Source: Rhodococcus sp. 105337
GTDB lineage: Bacteria; Actinomycetota; Actinomycetes; Mycobacteriales; Mycobacteriaceae
Direction of reading: 5' to 3'
Length of the DNA: 64,000 nucleotides
Assembly (NCBI RefSeq): GCF_012844225.1
Contig: NZ_JABAGQ010000001.1
Span: 186,001 to 250,000 of the forward strand
Positions 44,373-53,281 of this stretch are shown here, piece after piece. The notes beneath the pieces are model-generated. The model saw only the letters and a program-made list of their open reading frames with translations, did no database searches and was not told the origin of the DNA. The translations under genes were made by a program, and so were the position numbers. Each line of letters opens with the position of its first letter. Position 1 is the first letter of the stretch.

Positions 44373-45008
44373 TCAGCCCAGGATGCCGCGGTCGTACGCG
44401 GTCGCCACCGCCGCGGCGCGATCCGCCACCTCGAGCTTCCCGAAGATGTGGGTCAGATGCGTCTTGACCGTCGCCTCGCTGATGAACAGTTCCTGCGCGA
44501 TCGCGCGGTTCGACGTGCCCTTCGCCACCAGGGTCAGTACCTCACGCTCCCGCGCGCTGAGCGTCCTCGATGCGGCCGGGGCGCGCACGCGCGACAGCAG
44601 TCGCGACGCCACCACCGGCGAGAGGACGGTGCGTCCCTCCGCGACAGCGCGCACCGCCGCGAACAGTTCGTCACGGGGCGTGTCCTTGAGCAGGTAGCCG
44701 ATCGCTCCGGCCTCGATAGCCGAGAAAGCGTCGGCGTCGGTGTCGTATGTCGTGAGGACGAGTACGCGGCTCCGGACCTTGCGGGCGGTGAGTTCGGCGA
44801 TCGCCTCGACTCCCCCGCCCCTCGGCATCCGTAGGTCCATCAGCACCACATCCGGATCCAGCGCCACAGTCACCACCACAGCCTCCGGTCCGGACGACGC
44901 CTCTCCTACGACCGCGAATTCGGTTGACGCGGCGAACATCCCACGCAGGCCGTCGCGGACGACCGGATGATCGTCGGCGATCAGCACTGTGATCGCGTCG
45001 GCGCTCAT
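44373..45008 (-). CDS. NarL/LuxR-type response regulator
   Basis: 211 residues. Receiver domain with phospho-acceptor D58 (VVLMDLRMP) and acidic DD at 12-13; C-terminal LuxR helix-turn-helix ([27 protein letters not shown]). The ATG overlaps the kinase stop (ATGA). Likely controls the ABC exporter encoded upstream in the same operon. Confidence 0.93.
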   Translation of the reverse strand: MSADAITVLIADDHPVVRDGLRGMFAASTEFAVVGEASSGPEAVVVTVALDPDVVLMDLRMPRGGGVEAIAELTARKVRSRVLVLTTYDTDADAFSAIEAGAIGYLLKDTPRDELFAAVRAVAEGRTVLSPVVASRLLSRVRAPAASRTLSAREREVLTLVAKGTSNRAIAQELFISEATVKTHLTHIFGKLEVADRAAAVATAYDRGILG

Positions 45009-46252
45009 TCCGCTGCTCCCACCCGCACCAGCGGAACCCGCACCGAGACCGCCGTCCCGGCACCGCGCTCCGACTCGACAGTCACTTCGCCGGCAACGCG
45101 GGCCGCCCGGGACTGCATGCCCCTCAAGCCGAACCCGCGAACCGATCCTGCGGACGGATCGAAACCGCATCCGTCGTCTCGCACATCCACGCTCACCTCG
45201 TCCTCCATATACGAGACCGTGACACCGACACGTCCCGCCCCCGCATGCCTGCTCACGTTGGCGAGTGCCTCCTCGGTGATGCGCAGGAGCGTCGCGCCGA
45301 TGTCGTCGTGCAACGGCTCGACTGTGCCGGTCACGGTGAATACGGCGGCTACCCCGGAGTCCGCCTCCCACATCTTCACCACTCGGCCCAGCACCTCGTC
45401 GAGTGTGCCGTGCTCGAGCGCCTGCGGGAGCAGATTCTGCACGGAGCGACGGGCTTCGGACAGGCTACGGCGAGCAAGTGCCGCGGCCCGCTCCACATGC
45501 CCCCCGGCCACGACCGGGTCGACGGTGTTCTGCGCCGCCTGCAATTGCGTGACGATCCCCGTGAGACCCTGCGCCAGGGTGTCGTGGATCTCGGCGGCGA
45601 GACGTCGCCGCTCGTCGTCGATGCCGGCCTCCCGCGCGCGCAGCACGAGCTGCGCGTGGAGTGCCTCGTTTTCGGAGAGAGCCTGTTCCAGACGGTGATT
45701 CGTGCGTTCGAGTTCCGCGATCGCGTCGATCCGTTCCTGCGTCAGCGTCTCCTCTCGCGCACTGATTCGGAGCATCATCATCACGATCGAGGAGTTGATG
45801 ACGAACAACGCACCGAACGCGATCCACATGGTGAGGCCCGACGGCGGGAGACCCCCGCTCTGGGATCCCGCCATCGTCACCGCTGTCGAGAGCAGCCCCA
45901 CTCGCATCCAACGCTCGGGGAGCAACCGCTCTGCGTCGAAGTACCCGATGAAGGCGTAAAACGCGAAAAACGGATTGAGCCAGGTCAGGACGAACGCAAG
46001 AACAGTGCGCCCGGTGAAGTACACAGCGTCCTTGTCGCGACGCCACCACCAGCGCTCCCAGCACACTGCGGCGCCAACCAGCACCAGAGCCGAAACACGT
46101 TCTGCCGGCGTCATGAGCAGGTTCGCGGAGGCCAGGGACAGGATCGTCCCGACCGCGAGCAGCACCCACGGTCCCCACCTGTAGATACGCTCCCAGTACT
46201 CGTCTGTCGGGGGCGCTGCCATCGCGGTGTCCGTCGCCACGTTGTTCAGCAT
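45005..46252 (-). CDS. Sensor histidine kinase (HisKA_3)
   Basis: 415 residues from the ATG at 46252 (MLNNVATD); a TTG at 46276 is an alternative lying inside the tandem repeat. Four to five membrane helices with short loops (about 20-170), a coiled coil, the phospho-His motif EIHDTLAQGLTGIVTQL and a C-terminal ATPase domain (DDGCGFDP). Short extracytoplasmic loops resemble intramembrane sensors such as LiaS or DesK, which often sit beside ABC exporters as here. Confidence 0.9.
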   Translation of the reverse strand: MLNNVATDTAMAAPPTDEYWERIYRWGPWVLLAVGTILSLASANLLMTPAERVSALVLVGAAVCWERWWWRRDKDAVYFTGRTVLAFVLTWLNPFFAFYAFIGYFDAERLLPERWMRVGLLSTAVTMAGSQSGGLPPSGLTMWIAFGALFVINSSIVMMMLRISAREETLTQERIDAIAELERTNHRLEQALSENEALHAQLVLRAREAGIDDERRRLAAEIHDTLAQGLTGIVTQLQAAQNTVDPVVAGGHVERAAALARRSLSEARRSVQNLLPQALEHGTLDEVLGRVVKMWEADSGVAAVFTVTGTVEPLHDDIGATLLRITEEALANVSRHAGAGRVGVTVSYMEDEVSVDVRDDGCGFDPSAGSVRGFGLRGMQSRAARVAGEVTVESERGAGTAVSVRVPLVRVGAAE

Positions 46253-46265
46253 GACGGGTGCCGCC

Positions 46266-46305
46266 GTCGTTGCCAACGGAATGTCGTCGTTGCCAACGGA
46301 ATGTC
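46266..46305. repeat. Two perfect 20-base tandem repeats upstream of the kinase gene
   Basis: 46266-46285 and 46286-46305 are identical; each contains the dyad CGTTG-C-CAACG. TGTCACTGCCG then occurs twice (46302-46312, 46318-46328). Candidate binding sites for the adjacent response regulator. Confidence 0.6.
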
Positions 46306-46339
46306 ACTGCCGACCGGTGTCACTGCCGCGGACCGATCT

Positions 46340-47095
46340 CTACTGCCAGCGAAACCAGCGTGCTGCTGCGGCCGTCAATGCCACCGCCCACAACGCCACC
46401 ACCATCAGACCACCCGCACTGGGCCACTCCCCTCGGGCCGCCTGGTCGAGGATCTGCGAGGCCGCACCGAAGGGCGTCACCTCGACGATCCGCTGCAGCA
46501 GATCCGGCATGGTCTGGACCGGGAGCCACACCCCGGCACAGAACATCATCGGAAAGAAGACGATGGTGCCGATCGTCTGCGCGATCCGTGTGGTCCCCGA
46601 GACGGCGGCAATCGCAGCGCCCATGCTCAGCGCCGCCGCAAGCGTGAGGAGCACCGCCAGCGCGTAGCCCCACGGCTGCTCCGGGAATGCCACTCCGAAC
46701 ACACCACGGCCGACGAGCAGGGCGAGCACGACCGACCCGGCCACGGCCACGGCGTGAACCACGATCTGCGCCAGCAGAAGTGTCACCGGCCGGGCCGGGG
46801 TCACCGACAGCCGGCGCAGGATTCCGCGTTCGCGGTACGACGACAGCACAGCAGGCATCGTCTGGATACCCGCGACGATCATCGACAGCAACACCACGGT
46901 CGGAACGTAGAGATCGATCACCCGGCGTCCCCCGAGACTCGCGTCCGCCTCCCGGAAGGCAGGGATGAGGCCGAGAATCGTCAGCAGGACGACAGGGAAG
47001 GCGAGGATCCAGAACATCGCGCCGGGTTCGCGGACGAACAGGCGCGCTTCGGTGCGCACTACCGCGGTCACGGGATTCGTATCGGTCGTCGTCAT
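46340..47095 (-). CDS. ABC-2 type transporter permease
   Basis: 251 residues with six helices, N-terminal RTEARLFVREPGAMFWILAFP and the ABC-2 signature near the C terminus (MMFCAGVWLPVQTMP, TPFGAASQILD). The channel half of a drug, lipid or peptide exporter. ATG overlaps the ATPase stop. Confidence 0.92.
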   Translation of the reverse strand: MTTTDTNPVTAVVRTEARLFVREPGAMFWILAFPVVLLTILGLIPAFREADASLGGRRVIDLYVPTVVLLSMIVAGIQTMPAVLSSYRERGILRRLSVTPARPVTLLLAQIVVHAVAVAGSVVLALLVGRGVFGVAFPEQPWGYALAVLLTLAAALSMGAAIAAVSGTTRIAQTIGTIVFFPMMFCAGVWLPVQTMPDLLQRIVEVTPFGAASQILDQAARGEWPSAGGLMVVALWAVALTAAAARWFRWQ

Positions 47096-48000
47096 GGCCG
47101 TTTCTCCGGGGTCGTGATATCGAGGAATGCGTCGTCGAGCGTGGCTTCCGTGATGCGGAGCCGTCGAGCGGAGATGCCGTCGCGGGCGAGGAGCGCGAGC
47201 ACCGCATCGACCGAGTCGTCGTTGCCTTCCACGACCAGCCGGTCGTGGTCGTGACGCACTGCCAGGACTCCGGGCAATGCCGTCAGGGCGTCCGGATCGA
47301 GCGGAGCCGACGGGCGGAACGAGACGACGACCGCTGTCGAGGTGCGGGCGATGAGTTCCGAGGGCGTGCCCAGCGCCTTGATCCTGCCGGTATCGAATAC
47401 CGCGACCCGGTCGCACAGCCGCTGCGCCTCTTCCATGAAATGGGTGACCAGCAGCACCGTGACCCCCGAGTCCCGGATCTCTTCGATCAGCGACCATGTC
47501 TCGCGGCGGCCACGCGGATCCAAGCCCGTGGTGAGTTCGTCCAGCACTACCACCCGCGGCGATCCGATCAGCGCGAGCGCGATGAAGAGGCGCTGTTGCT
47601 GTCCCCCCGACAACTTCGCGAACCGGGTGTCGAGCACGTGCTCGAGGCCGAGCCGTTCGGCCAGCGCCGTCCCGTCCGCGGGACGCGGGTAGAACGATGC
47701 GTAGAGGTCGAGAGCCTCCTGCACGGTCAGCTTCGGCTGGAGTTCGCTCTGCTGTAGCTGAGCCCCGAGCAGTTCCGTCAGCACGCGGCGGTCGGCGACC
47801 GGGTCGAGCCCGGCGACGCGTACGGTCCCTTCGTCCGGTGCCCGCAAGCCGGAAACGCATTCGGCCGTGGTGGTCTTCCCGGCCCCGTTGGAGCCGAGAA
47901 TGCCGAATATCTCTCCTTCTCGGACATCGAAACTCACGCCGTCGACGGCGGCGCGGTCGCCGTACCGTTTGTACAGGCCTTTCACTTCTACGATGGGCAT
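47092..48000 (-). CDS. ABC transporter ATPase (DrrA/CcmA-like)
   Basis: 302 residues: Walker A GSNGAGKTT, signature LSGGQQQRLFIALAL, Walker B VVLDELTTGLD, and a C-terminal extension typical of drug-export ATPases. First gene of a four-gene operon with permease, kinase and response regulator. ATG 48000; no strong ribosome-binding site, so the message may be leaderless. Confidence 0.93.
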   Translation of the reverse strand: MPIVEVKGLYKRYGDRAAVDGVSFDVREGEIFGILGSNGAGKTTTAECVSGLRAPDEGTVRVAGLDPVADRRVLTELLGAQLQQSELQPKLTVQEALDLYASFYPRPADGTALAERLGLEHVLDTRFAKLSGGQQQRLFIALALIGSPRVVVLDELTTGLDPRGRRETWSLIEEIRDSGVTVLLVTHFMEEAQRLCDRVAVFDTGRIKALGTPSELIARTSTAVVVSFRPSAPLDPDALTALPGVLAVRHDHDRLVVEGNDDSVDAVLALLARDGISARRLRITEATLDDAFLDITTPEKRP

Positions 48001-48080
48001 GGTCCGAGCTTGCCCGGCGGGGGCGGGCCGCCACATCGCCCGACGGTCTCAGACGGCATCAACCGATCGGGGGATGCGGG

Positions 48081-48941
48081 TCAGTCGCCCGAGGTGCCGG
48101 TTCTGCGAGCGAAAGAGCGCATCCGGCGCAGGTATCCGGGTATCGACCGGAACGGCACGCGAACCGGCCAGTCGTCCGGCCGGAAGTATGCCTCGGTGCC
48201 ACCGTCGACAACCACCACGCTGCCGGCCATGAAGTCGGCGGCCGGGGACACCATGAACTCGACCCACTGCGCAATCTGTTCGGCGTCGCCGAATCCGCCG
48301 AGCGGAACAGGGAAGCTCTCGACCGCCCTCTTCAACGGACTGTCGAGTTGTGCGTCGAGCAGTGGTGTGGAGATCGCGCCCGGCGCGAGCACGTTGAGGC
48401 GGATGCCGGAACCCGACCATTCCGGCGTCACCGCTGTGCGGCGAACCCAGCGCGTCACCGCGATCTTGGACGCTGCGTAGGTGAACGGCGGCCCCGATTT
48501 GGCGATCCTGGTGGCCCGCGCGACGCCCTTGTCCATGTCGCCCGCGAGAAACGCCTTCACCGCGGAATTCGGTACGCCCGGCGTGGTCGTCGTGGAGTTG
48601 GAGCCGAAGACCACCACCTTGCTGTTTCCGGCCGCGGCGAGCGCCGGGCGCCAGCCCACGAGCAGATCGATCACGCCTCGCACGTTGACCTGGGCGATGA
48701 GCGGTTCCCTGCCGGGAGTGGGGCCGAGGCCGGCGGCGAGAACCGCACCGTCGAGCGTGGCTCCGGCCCGGTCGAGGGTGCCGCGGATGGCGTCGGACCG
48801 CCCCTGCGGAGTCGAGAGGTCGGCCACCACATCGGCGTCCCGGATGTCCACACCGATCACGGTGTGGCCTGCGGCGCGCAGTCTTTCCGCGCTCGCCCTG
48901 CCCATACCCGACGCTGATCCCGTTACTACGTATACGCCCAT
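48081..48941 (-). CDS. SDR family oxidoreductase
   Basis: 286 residues: cofactor loop TGSASGMG (8-15), an unusual FGSNSTTTTPG segment, and the catalytic YAASK. The C-terminal half ends with a VVVDGGTEAYFRPDDWP tail, seen in some hydroxysteroid-dehydrogenase-like SDRs of actinobacteria. Substrate unknown. ATG 48941. Confidence 0.9.
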   Translation of the reverse strand: MGVYVVTGSASGMGRASAERLRAAGHTVIGVDIRDADVVADLSTPQGRSDAIRGTLDRAGATLDGAVLAAGLGPTPGREPLIAQVNVRGVIDLLVGWRPALAAAGNSKVVVFGSNSTTTTPGVPNSAVKAFLAGDMDKGVARATRIAKSGPPFTYAASKIAVTRWVRRTAVTPEWSGSGIRLNVLAPGAISTPLLDAQLDSPLKRAVESFPVPLGGFGDAEQIAQWVEFMVSPAADFMAGSVVVVDGGTEAYFRPDDWPVRVPFRSIPGYLRRMRSFARRTGTSGD

Positions 48942-49029
48942 GACCGTGCTGCCCCCGCCTCGCCGATTCGATTGCTCCCCGCACGGTACATGCGCGGGAC
49001 CACAGTGGCCGGTGCTATTCCACCGGCGC

Positions 49030-50367
49030 TCATCTCGCCGGGGAGAGCGCCGCGCCGACCTCGGCGACGGCGTCGCGCACCATCTCCTCGTACGCATCGA
49101 GATCGGGAATCACCCGACTGCCCGCGGCCACGCCGATCGTGACCGTCTCTCCGAGTCCGTAGACACCGTGGGTCAACGCCATGGCCGGCGACAGGGCCGG
49201 GAATCCGGCGCTGAACACCACCGGCCCACCGGCGAGCGCGAGGTCGGCAGAACCACGGAAGACGCTCGACACCACGGTGTTTCCCGTGACGGTGACGGGA
49301 CGCGACGACCCGGACCGAACGATCCCGAACCGCGACAGGGGGGCCGGAACATGTTCGGCTGCCGCGTCGCGCTGCGCGAGCAGCGGATCGGTCACCCTCT
49401 CACGACGCGCACCCAGATCGGCAGCGATGCGGGCAGCCCGGACACCCAGGTCGGATTCGGTGACGAACAGGTCGACGCCGACATTGCGATAGTTGTTGTT
49501 CGCGGAACCCACGGTCCCGACCGCCACGGTGACCTCCGCACCCAGCCGGTCCGGCACGCTCTCGCCGCGCGTCTCGAGAAACCTGGACAGCGCCACCGAG
49601 ATCGCCGTCAATGCGACGACGGTGACGGTATGTCCACCACCGCGGAAGGCAGCGGACCGGAACACCACGGCGCGGACGCTGCGCTCGGTGCCCGGATCGC
49701 AGTTGACGCCGACGAGTGGCCGCCCGGCGGCCGGTGCCGGTATCTCACCTGCCGCGGTCGCGGCGTCGAGAGCGCGTGCCGCAGCGGCCGCACGTCGACC
49801 CGACCGCGCCAAGCGAACGGCCTGCGCGGGAAACCGGGCGGCGGCACGAGCGACCATCTCCCACGCGATGGGCCCTGGCTCCGGACGCGGCGACGCTGGT
49901 GGCTCGTCCGCACCGAACAGCGCCCTGGCCAGGGCGGTGGCCCCACGGCCGTCCGCGAACGCGTGCGAGACCTGCCAGACGACCACCAGGGCCGCATCGT
50001 CACACAGGGGCGCGCCGCGCACTCCGGTGAATACGTGCAGGCGCCACGGGCTCACCCGAGCATCGAGCACCGTCGCAACGAGGTCCCCCAGTGCGTTCTG
50101 CACGTTCTCCCACGACGGATCGTCGAGCCGGTGCTCGGCGACGAGGTCGTCGCTGAAAGTTCTCGGACACCAATACGGGTAGTCCAGCTGCCGGGGAACG
50201 TCCCGGACGCGGCACAGCAACTTCCCCATGACGTCGGTACGCCTGCGCACCGCCTCGCGCACCTCGTCCACACCGGCGTCGGTGGCGAAGCAGAAGAGCA
50301 GGAACTGATCGTTCGGCATTCGATCGGAGAGCCAGTACATCTGCGCGTCCGCGGGGGTGAGCTGCAC
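49030..50367 (-). CDS. Wax ester synthase/diacylglycerol acyltransferase-like protein
   Basis: 445 residues from a GTG at 50367 (VQLTPADAQMYWLSDR), which matches the usual WS/DGAT start. The active-site HHxxxDG reads SHAFADG, keeping the catalytic second His and DG. The C-terminal half has NNNYRNVGVDLF and PVTVTGNTVVSS. WS/DGATs join fatty acyl-CoA to diacylglycerol or alcohols for storage lipid. This is a divergent member, so activity is less certain. TACGCT six bases before GTG suggests a leaderless start. Confidence 0.8.
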   Translation of the reverse strand: MQLTPADAQMYWLSDRMPNDQFLLFCFATDAGVDEVREAVRRRTDVMGKLLCRVRDVPRQLDYPYWCPRTFSDDLVAEHRLDDPSWENVQNALGDLVATVLDARVSPWRLHVFTGVRGAPLCDDAALVVVWQVSHAFADGRGATALARALFGADEPPASPRPEPGPIAWEMVARAAARFPAQAVRLARSGRRAAAAARALDAATAAGEIPAPAAGRPLVGVNCDPGTERSVRAVVFRSAAFRGGGHTVTVVALTAISVALSRFLETRGESVPDRLGAEVTVAVGTVGSANNNYRNVGVDLFVTESDLGVRAARIAADLGARRERVTDPLLAQRDAAAEHVPAPLSRFGIVRSGSSRPVTVTGNTVVSSVFRGSADLALAGGPVVFSAGFPALSPAMALTHGVYGLGETVTIGVAAGSRVIPDLDAYEEMVRDAVAEVGAALSPAR

Positions 50368-50400
50368 CTCGGCAGCGTAATGCCGGGTAGAAATGAAGTC
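50368..50400. promoter_or_regulatory. 33-base divergent promoter region
   Basis: Only 33 bases separate the starts of the WS/DGAT-like and peptidase genes. TACGCT (minus) and TAGAAA (plus) each lie 6-8 bases from their start codons, so both transcripts look leaderless and their promoters must overlap. Confidence 0.45.
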
Positions 50401-52413
50401 ATGAGCGACACCACCACCGACCCGTACCTCTGGCTCGAGGACGTCACGGGCGAGAAGCAGCTCGACTGGGTCCGCGCCCACAACGACCGCACGATCGACG
50501 CCTATACCCGCAGCACCGGTTTCGGCACACTCGAAAGCCGGATCCGCGAAGTTCTCGACACCGACGCTCGCATTCCGTATGCCCGGCGCCGCGGCGAGTA
50601 CCTCTACAACTACTGGCGTGACGCCACCCATGTGCGCGGGCTGTGGCGACGCACCAAGATGGACCAGTACGTACGCGACAACCCGGAGTGGGACGTCCTG
50701 GTCGACCTCGATGCCGTGGCCGAAGAGGAAGGCGAGAACTGGGTGTGGTCGGGTGCCCAGGTCCTGCGTCCGGACCAGACGCGCGCGCTCATCAGCCTCT
50801 CGCGCGGCGGTGCCGACGCCACGGTCGTTCGCGAGTTCGACCTCGTCACGCGGCAGTTCGTCTCCGGACCGGACAGCTTCGAAGTGCCGGAGGCGAAGAC
50901 CGACATCGGGTGGATCGATTCCGATACCGTCTATGTGGGAACAGATTTCGGCGAGGGATCACTGACCGACTCCGGATATCCCCGCATCGCCGCGCGCTGG
51001 CGGCGCGGAACGCCGCTGGCCGACGTGGACACGGTCTTCGAGGGCGAAGCGGGCGATGTCGCGGTGTCCGCGTGGTACGACGACACCCCCGGTTACGAGC
51101 GCAGTTTCGTCGATCGTGCTCTCGACTTCTACCGGGCCCGGCGGTTCGAACTGACGGCGACCGGCGAACTCGTCGAACTCGAAGTTCCACACGACGCGCG
51201 GGTGAGTGTGTACCGCGATCACCTGCTGATCCGTACCCGCTCCGAATGGCTGGGGCACCCCGCCGGCGCGTTGCTCGCTGCCGACTATCCCTCGTTCCTG
51301 TCGGGCTCGCGGGACCTGACGGTGTTGTTCACTCCCGACGAGCACACATCGCTCGAACAGTACGCGTGGACGCAGAACCATCTGCTCGTCGTCACGTTGC
51401 GCGATGTGCAGACCCAGATGCGGGTCCTCACCCCCGGCGCCGACGGCTGGTCGGACGAGGAATTGCCCGGGGTGCCGGACGCGACGTCGACATCGATCAT
51501 CGACGTGGACCCGCTCACCGGCGACGACTTCTTCCTCAATTCGAGCGGTTTCACGATCCCGGCGACACTGCTGTCCGGCACGGTGGGTGGCCGGATCGAA
51601 CCGATCAAGTCCGCGCCGTCCTTCTTCGACGCCACCGGCATTTCGGTGGTGCAGCATTTCGCGACATCCGACGACGGCACACAGATTCCGTACTTCGTGG
51701 TGGGACGCAATACCGCGAGCCCGTCACCCACCCTGCTGTACGGCTACGGCGGATTCGAGAACTCGATGGTGCCCGCCTACAGCGGAGGTATCGGCCGCGC
51801 GTGGCTCGAGAAGGGCTACACGTACGTGATCGCCAACATCCGCGGCGGCGGCGAGTACGGTCCGGGCTGGCACACCCAAGCGCTCAAGGAGAACCGGCAC
51901 AAAGTCTTCGAGGACTTCGCCGCCGTTGCGAAAGACCTTGTGGCGCGGGACATCACCACGGCAGAGCAGCTCGGCGCGCAGGGAGGCAGCAACGGCGGAC
52001 TCCTGATGGGCGTGATGCTCACCCGGTACCCGCAGTTGTTCGGCGCGATCGTGTGCCAGGTGCCGTTGCTCGACATGAAGCGCTACCACCTGCTGCTCGC
52101 CGGTGCTTCCTGGATGGCCGAGTACGGCGACCCCGACAAGCCCGAAGAATGGGAGTTCCTCAGCGGATACTCGCCGTACCAGAACACCGACCCGGATGCG
52201 ACGTACCCGCCGATCCTCGTGACGACCTCCACTCGCGACGATCGCGTCCACCCCGGCCATGCCCGCAAGATGGTCGCCCGCCTCGAGGAGGAGGGTCACG
52301 AAGTCTGGTACTACGAGAACATCGAAGGTGGACACGGCGGTGCAGCCGACAATGCGCAGGCGGCATTCAAGTCGGCGCTGACCTTCACATTCCTGGCGGA
52401 CAAACTCACGTGA
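50401..52413 (+). CDS. Prolyl oligopeptidase family serine peptidase (S9A)
   Basis: 670 residues: an N-terminal beta-propeller (YLWLEDVTGEKQLDWVRAHN start) and a C-terminal alpha/beta hydrolase with nucleophile S530 in QGGSNGG, Asp in TRDDRVHPGH and His in EGGHGG. Cleaves short peptides after Pro or, in oligopeptidase B-like forms, basic residues. The frame stays open to 48481 but that part is antisense to two real genes; the ATG at 50401 begins the family homology. Confidence 0.93.
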   Translation: MSDTTTDPYLWLEDVTGEKQLDWVRAHNDRTIDAYTRSTGFGTLESRIREVLDTDARIPYARRRGEYLYNYWRDATHVRGLWRRTKMDQYVRDNPEWDVLVDLDAVAEEEGENWVWSGAQVLRPDQTRALISLSRGGADATVVREFDLVTRQFVSGPDSFEVPEAKTDIGWIDSDTVYVGTDFGEGSLTDSGYPRIAARWRRGTPLADVDTVFEGEAGDVAVSAWYDDTPGYERSFVDRALDFYRARRFELTATGELVELEVPHDARVSVYRDHLLIRTRSEWLGHPAGALLAADYPSFLSGSRDLTVLFTPDEHTSLEQYAWTQNHLLVVTLRDVQTQMRVLTPGADGWSDEELPGVPDATSTSIIDVDPLTGDDFFLNSSGFTIPATLLSGTVGGRIEPIKSAPSFFDATGISVVQHFATSDDGTQIPYFVVGRNTASPSPTLLYGYGGFENSMVPAYSGGIGRAWLEKGYTYVIANIRGGGEYGPGWHTQALKENRHKVFEDFAAVAKDLVARDITTAEQLGAQGGSNGGLLMGVMLTRYPQLFGAIVCQVPLLDMKRYHLLLAGASWMAEYGDPDKPEEWEFLSGYSPYQNTDPDATYPPILVTTSTRDDRVHPGHARKMVARLEEEGHEVWYYENIEGGHGGAADNAQAAFKSALTFTFLADKLT

Positions 52414-52414
52414 C

Positions 52415-53272
52415 CTAGCGGTCGCGTAACCACGCGGCGACCTTCGCCGCCGTGTCGGCGTTGTCGCGGATCCAGCCGTTGTGCCCGAGCTTCCGGGGGT
52501 TGTGCCACGTCGTGATGTCCGCGGCGGGCAGTTTGCCCAGCAGGTGGCGGGCCGACTCCACCGGCGTCAGCTCGTCGCCCTCGATGGTGATCGACAGGAC
52601 CGGCAGGGTGAGGCGGGCAAGCCGCTCCTCGTAGTCGATGTCGGCGCCGGCCGGATCGAACCGGCCTCCGCGCGCGAGCCGCGCCCAGTCGGAAATCAGG
52701 ACGCGGGACTGCCGGCCGAATCCTGCCACGTCGATCCGGTCGCCCGGCCAGAAACCCGCGACGCTCGATGTCAACGACATCGCCGCCGAGCCCAGCAGGA
52801 GTCCGGGGCGGCGGGCACCGCGGTAGTGCCGGTAATACGGGGTGCCCGCAGCGACGAGAATCAGCCCGCCGAGCCGGCCACGGATCCGCGACGCGTAGAG
52901 CACGCCGAGTTGGCCTCCCATCGAATGCCCGAGCAGATAGGGCGTCGAATCCGGAAAGCGCTCCCGCACCACCTCGAACACAGCGGGCAGATGCACGGCG
53001 ACGATGTCGTGGTAGCCGTAGGTGCTCTCCGGTCCGGGCCGGGGGCGGCTGTCCCCCTGCCCCGCCAGTTCGCAGATCGCCGCATCGAACCCGTACCCGG
53101 TCAGCGCCTCGGCGAACGATTCGTAGTATCCGGCGGGAACGCCGAGTCCCGGCACGATCACGACCACTGCGCGTGACGAATCGCGACGGGATTCGTGCTC
53201 GTGGTCGGGGCCCGCGAACAACCGCACCGGTGTCGTGGTGCCGTCGGGTAACTGGATCGGTACGGTCTGCAC
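52415..53272 (-). CDS. Alpha/beta hydrolase (serine aminopeptidase S33-like)
   Basis: 285 residues: oxyanion-hole region VPGLGVPAGYY, nucleophile elbow GHSMGG (S117), Asp in IEGDELTP and His in KLGHNGW. Resembles monoacylglycerol-lipase-like hydrolases. It converges on the peptidase with one base between stops. Confidence 0.88.
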   Translation of the reverse strand: MQTVPIQLPDGTTTPVRLFAGPDHEHESRRDSSRAVVVIVPGLGVPAGYYESFAEALTGYGFDAAICELAGQGDSRPRPGPESTYGYHDIVAVHLPAVFEVVRERFPDSTPYLLGHSMGGQLGVLYASRIRGRLGGLILVAAGTPYYRHYRGARRPGLLLGSAAMSLTSSVAGFWPGDRIDVAGFGRQSRVLISDWARLARGGRFDPAGADIDYEERLARLTLPVLSITIEGDELTPVESARHLLGKLPAADITTWHNPRKLGHNGWIRDNADTAAKVAAWLRDR

Positions 53273-53281
53273 CGGCTCAGA

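Noticed and set aside
48481-50400. Open frame extending the peptidase upstream to 1310 codons
   Set aside because: It is antisense to the SDR and WS/DGAT-like genes, shows no peptidase homology, and the family start is the ATG at 50401.
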